From Pseudomonadota bacterium (GTDB taxonomy: Bacteria; Pseudomonadota; Gammaproteobacteria; Xanthomonadales; Rhodanobacteraceae), in assembly GCA_018240565.1 (NCBI GenBank), contig JAFEFO010000015.1:1-64000 (forward strand): a stretch of 64,000 nucleotides of DNA, written 5' to 3'. Within the stretch, counting starts at the first letter, position 1; the number at the start of each line of letters is the position of its first letter. Shown piece after piece: positions 62,253 to 64,000 of the stretch. The translations under genes were made by a program, and so were the position numbers. The notes under the pieces are model-generated. The model had not been told where the DNA came from and did no database searches. It saw only the letters and a list, made by a program, of their open reading frames with translations.

Positions 62253-63335
62253 TTACTGGCTTTCCACCTTCAACTCGACGCGGCGATTGCGCTGACGACC
62301 GGCAGCAGTCTTGTTGGTGTCGATCGGGTTCGACTTGCCGAAGCCCTTCGGACCATCCAGACGGCTGGCGTCGACGCCATGCTCGGTCAGGTACTCGTAC
62401 ACGCCCTTGGCGCGGCGCTCGGACAGCTTCTCGTTGTAGGCGTCGGAACCGACGGAGTCGGTGTAACCATCAACCGAAACGTGCACGTTCGGATAACGCT
62501 TGAGCGTGTCCACGGCCTCGTCGAGGATCTGCACGGAATCGGCAGTCGGAGCCTTGAGCGACGGCACCAGCTTCTCGCCAACGCGCGGATGGTCGAACTT
62601 GAACTCGACGCCACGCAAGTCGATCGCCACTGCCGGCGGCGGAGTGGCTTCTTCACGCGCTGGCGGCGGGGCCGGCGGCGGAGCAGCCTCTTCGTGCTTC
62701 GGCGTCGGGGCCGGAGCCGCGCCGCCAAAGCTGTAGGTCAGGCCGATCGTGGCAATGCCATCGGTAAAGCCGCTGTGACGATTGAAACCTTGCGACTGGG
62801 CCACCGGCGAATTGAGCGAATTGTTGTCGCGGTCATAACGCGCCGCGATTTCGCCACGGAACGCGACGCGATCGGACAGGTTGTACTGCATGCCGACGCC
62901 AGCCGTGACCATCGGGTCCCAGCCGCCGCCAGACGCATAGCCTGCATCTTCAAGGAGCGAACCGGAGTAGGCCTTGTGGCGCAGCGCGCCAATACCGCCC
63001 ATCAGGTACGGGCGCCAGCCGGAACCGATCTCGCCGAAGAACCAGCGCGCGGCAACGTCAAGCTGCACGCTTTCCCACTGGTGGCCGAAGCGTGGGGAAT
63101 TGTTCTTGAACTCGGCGTTGTTGATGCCGTATTCGAAATCCACGGCCAGGTTCGGGTTGACCCAAACGCCGGCGCCAATGCCCGCGAAAGCCGAGTTCTT
63201 GGTCGTACGGGCGCTATCCGGCGCGACTACGCCCAAGCGCGGAGCCAAGTACCAGCTGCTGGCATCCTGGGCGTTGGCGACGCCCACGCCGCCCAATCCC
63301 AGGGCGATCAGGACAAACAAGGTATTACGTTTCAT
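62253..63335 (-). CDS. OmpA-family outer membrane protein
   Basis: A 360-residue protein. Signal peptide MKRNTLFVLIALGLGGVGVA with cleavage at ANA-QD. An eight-stranded OmpA-like beta-barrel (about residues 25-205) is followed by an Ala/Pro linker (EEAAPPPAPPPAREEATPPP) and an OmpA C-terminal peptidoglycan-binding domain (VDGYTDSVGSDAYNEKLSERRAKGVYEYL, GKSNPIDTNKTAAGRQRNRRVEL). It links the outer membrane to the cell wall. Convergent with the fatty-acid operon. Confidence 0.94.
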   Translation of the reverse strand: MKRNTLFVLIALGLGGVGVANAQDASSWYLAPRLGVVAPDSARTTKNSAFAGIGAGVWVNPNLAVDFEYGINNAEFKNNSPRFGHQWESVQLDVAARWFFGEIGSGWRPYLMGGIGALRHKAYSGSLLEDAGYASGGGWDPMVTAGVGMQYNLSDRVAFRGEIAARYDRDNNSLNSPVAQSQGFNRHSGFTDGIATIGLTYSFGGAAPAPTPKHEEAAPPPAPPPAREEATPPPAVAIDLRGVEFKFDHPRVGEKLVPSLKAPTADSVQILDEAVDTLKRYPNVHVSVDGYTDSVGSDAYNEKLSERRAKGVYEYLTEHGVDASRLDGPKGFGKSNPIDTNKTAAGRQRNRRVELKVESQ

Positions 63336-63429
63336 CGGAGAGTCTCCTCATGCTAGATTTTTTGGCGTCCGCTCCGCTCGTGCGGCACGCGACTTCGTCG
63401 CTAAAACCTGCGGCGTTTGCGTCGCGTTA

Positions 63430-63435
63430 ATTATA
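63430..63435 (-). promoter_or_regulatory. putative -10 box of the OmpA gene
   Basis: A perfect TATAAT on the minus strand lies about 95 bases before the OmpA ATG. The -35 hexamer at the right distance is poor (CTCGCG), so this is only a candidate; a leader of about 90 bases would follow. Confidence 0.35.
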
Positions 63436-63575
63436 CGTTAGCACATTGGCAACGCGAGCGGCGGCAGTGTAGCAAATCCGCGTGCCTTGCTCCAGCCTGC
63501 CCGGTTCAGGATGCAGTCAGGCTGCGCTGCGCCAAAAGCCATCCGGGAATTGGCCCGATTGCGCCGTTTTCACTG

Positions 63576-64000
63576 TCAAAATGCGAACAAATCCATGAAT
63601 TTCGGTACCGGCATGGCGTCCAGGGACGACGCATCGGCGCACGTTGCCAGGATTTGCCGGACCCCATGCGCGGGCAGATGGCCCGCCAGCGCCGCCTCGA
63701 ACTTCTTCAGCAACACCGGGATGCCCTCGGCGCGGCGTTTGCGGTGGCCGATCGGATAGTCGATCGACACCTTCTCGGTCTTGCTGCCGTCGGCGAAGAA
63801 GACCTGCACCGAATTGCCGATATAGCGCTTGTCCGGGTCGAAATAGTCCTTGGTGAATTGCGGATTTTCCTTCACCGTCATCTTCGCGCGCAAGGCGTCG
63901 ATGCGCGGATCGGCAGCGATGGCGTCGTTGTAGTCGTCCGCCATCAGGCGCCCGAAGATCAGCGGTACGGCGACCATGTACTGGATGCAATGGTCGCGGT
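63576..64000 (-). CDS. PrpD-family dehydratase (2-methylcitrate dehydratase-like), N-terminus outside window
   Basis: The C-terminal 141 residues of a protein that runs off the window edge: the frame is open to base 64000, reading RDHCIQYMVAVPLIFG, a conserved PrpD segment, so the ATG at 63977 is internal. Then DPRIDALRAKMTVKENPQFTKDY, YIGNSVQVFFADGSKTEKVSIDYPIGHRKRRAEGIPVLLKKF and a short tail ending PKFMDLFAF. PrpD dehydrates 2-methylcitrate in propionate breakdown; the rest of the prp operon would lie beyond the window. Confidence 0.88.
   Translation of the reverse strand, partial: RDHCIQYMVAVPLIFGRLMADDYNDAIAADPRIDALRAKMTVKENPQFTKDYFDPDKRYIGNSVQVFFADGSKTEKVSIDYPIGHRKRRAEGIPVLLKKFEAALAGHLPAHGVRQILATCADASSLDAMPVPKFMDLFAF

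Noticed and set aside
1..64000. tRNA, rRNA, CRISPR, prophage or transposase genes
   Set aside because: No cloverleaf with a GGTTCGAATCC-type arm, no spaced direct repeats, and no integrase, transposase or phage structural gene was found by reading.

Overview
This 64 kb, GC-rich (roughly 60-65% by eye) window is a bacterial chromosome segment from a gammaproteobacterium. The order (Lysobacterales/Xanthomonadales, possibly Rhodanobacteraceae) is my inference from gene order (rpsP-rimM-trmD-rplS; rpsF-rpsR-rplI-dnaB-alr-radA; miaA-hfq-hflX-hflK-hflC), from proteins carrying an IFKNGFE-type tail, and from the fatty-acid cluster at the right end. Most of the window is dense housekeeping sequence. 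No rRNA, tRNA, CRISPR array, prophage or transposase gene was seen.

Layout, left to right. 1-9.2 kb: a secreted Kelch-repeat protein cut by the window edge, mutS, an amino-acid permease, a secreted alpha/beta hydrolase and a TPR/O-GlcNAc-transferase-like protein. 9.2-13.4 kb: htpG, then the rpsP-rimM-trmD-rplS ribosome operon with a clear terminator. 13.5-15.7 kb: a TacAT-type toxin-antitoxin pair and a secreted beta-propeller-like protein. 15.8-23.3 kb: a bacterial alpha-2-macroglobulin lipoprotein followed by penicillin-binding protein 1C; a REP-type palindrome pair sits at their junction and runs into the PBP1C reading frame. 23.4-27.2 kb: a DUF1800 - DUF1501 - monoheme cytochrome operon of unknown function. 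27.4-30.0 kb: ffh, a YpjD/CcsA-like membrane protein and a PilZ protein. 30.1-36.2 kb: radA, a ParE/Phd toxin-antitoxin pair, alr, dnaB, rplI, rpsR, rpsF. 36.3-38 kb: a coupled DUF1289 - CoA-pyrophosphatase - sulfurtransferase operon. 38-41 kb: a small unknown gene and a cyclic-di-GMP pair (HD-GYP with a broken HD motif; degenerate GGDEF plus intact EAL). 41.1-47.3 kb: FKBP isomerase, DUF2065, hflC, hflK, hflX, hfq, miaA. 47.4-54.9 kb: VapBC, tdh, two unknown envelope proteins, kbl, a DDAH-family hydrolase, an RsuA-family pseudouridine synthase.

55-62.2 kb: an OsmC protein and a seven-gene, mostly 4-bp-overlapping fatty-acid modification operon (desaturase, FAD oxidoreductase, DUF1365, Cfa-like methylase, DUF2878, DUF1295, a second coclaurine-N-methyltransferase-like methylase). 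By eye, the Cfa-like methylase has lost three of the five residues that bind bicarbonate in E. coli Cfa. This suggests methyl-branched or furan-type acyl chains rather than cyclopropane. It is the best candidate here for an incompletely described system. The window ends with an OmpA-family porin and the C-terminal part of a PrpD-type dehydratase.

Two repeat families stand out: four 85-130 bp intergenic elements with CGTCATTCC/GGAATGACG-like ends, and the REP pair at pbpC. All three toxin-antitoxin modules are very compact. Each has a palindrome lying in or across its predicted promoter, as expected for autoregulated modules.
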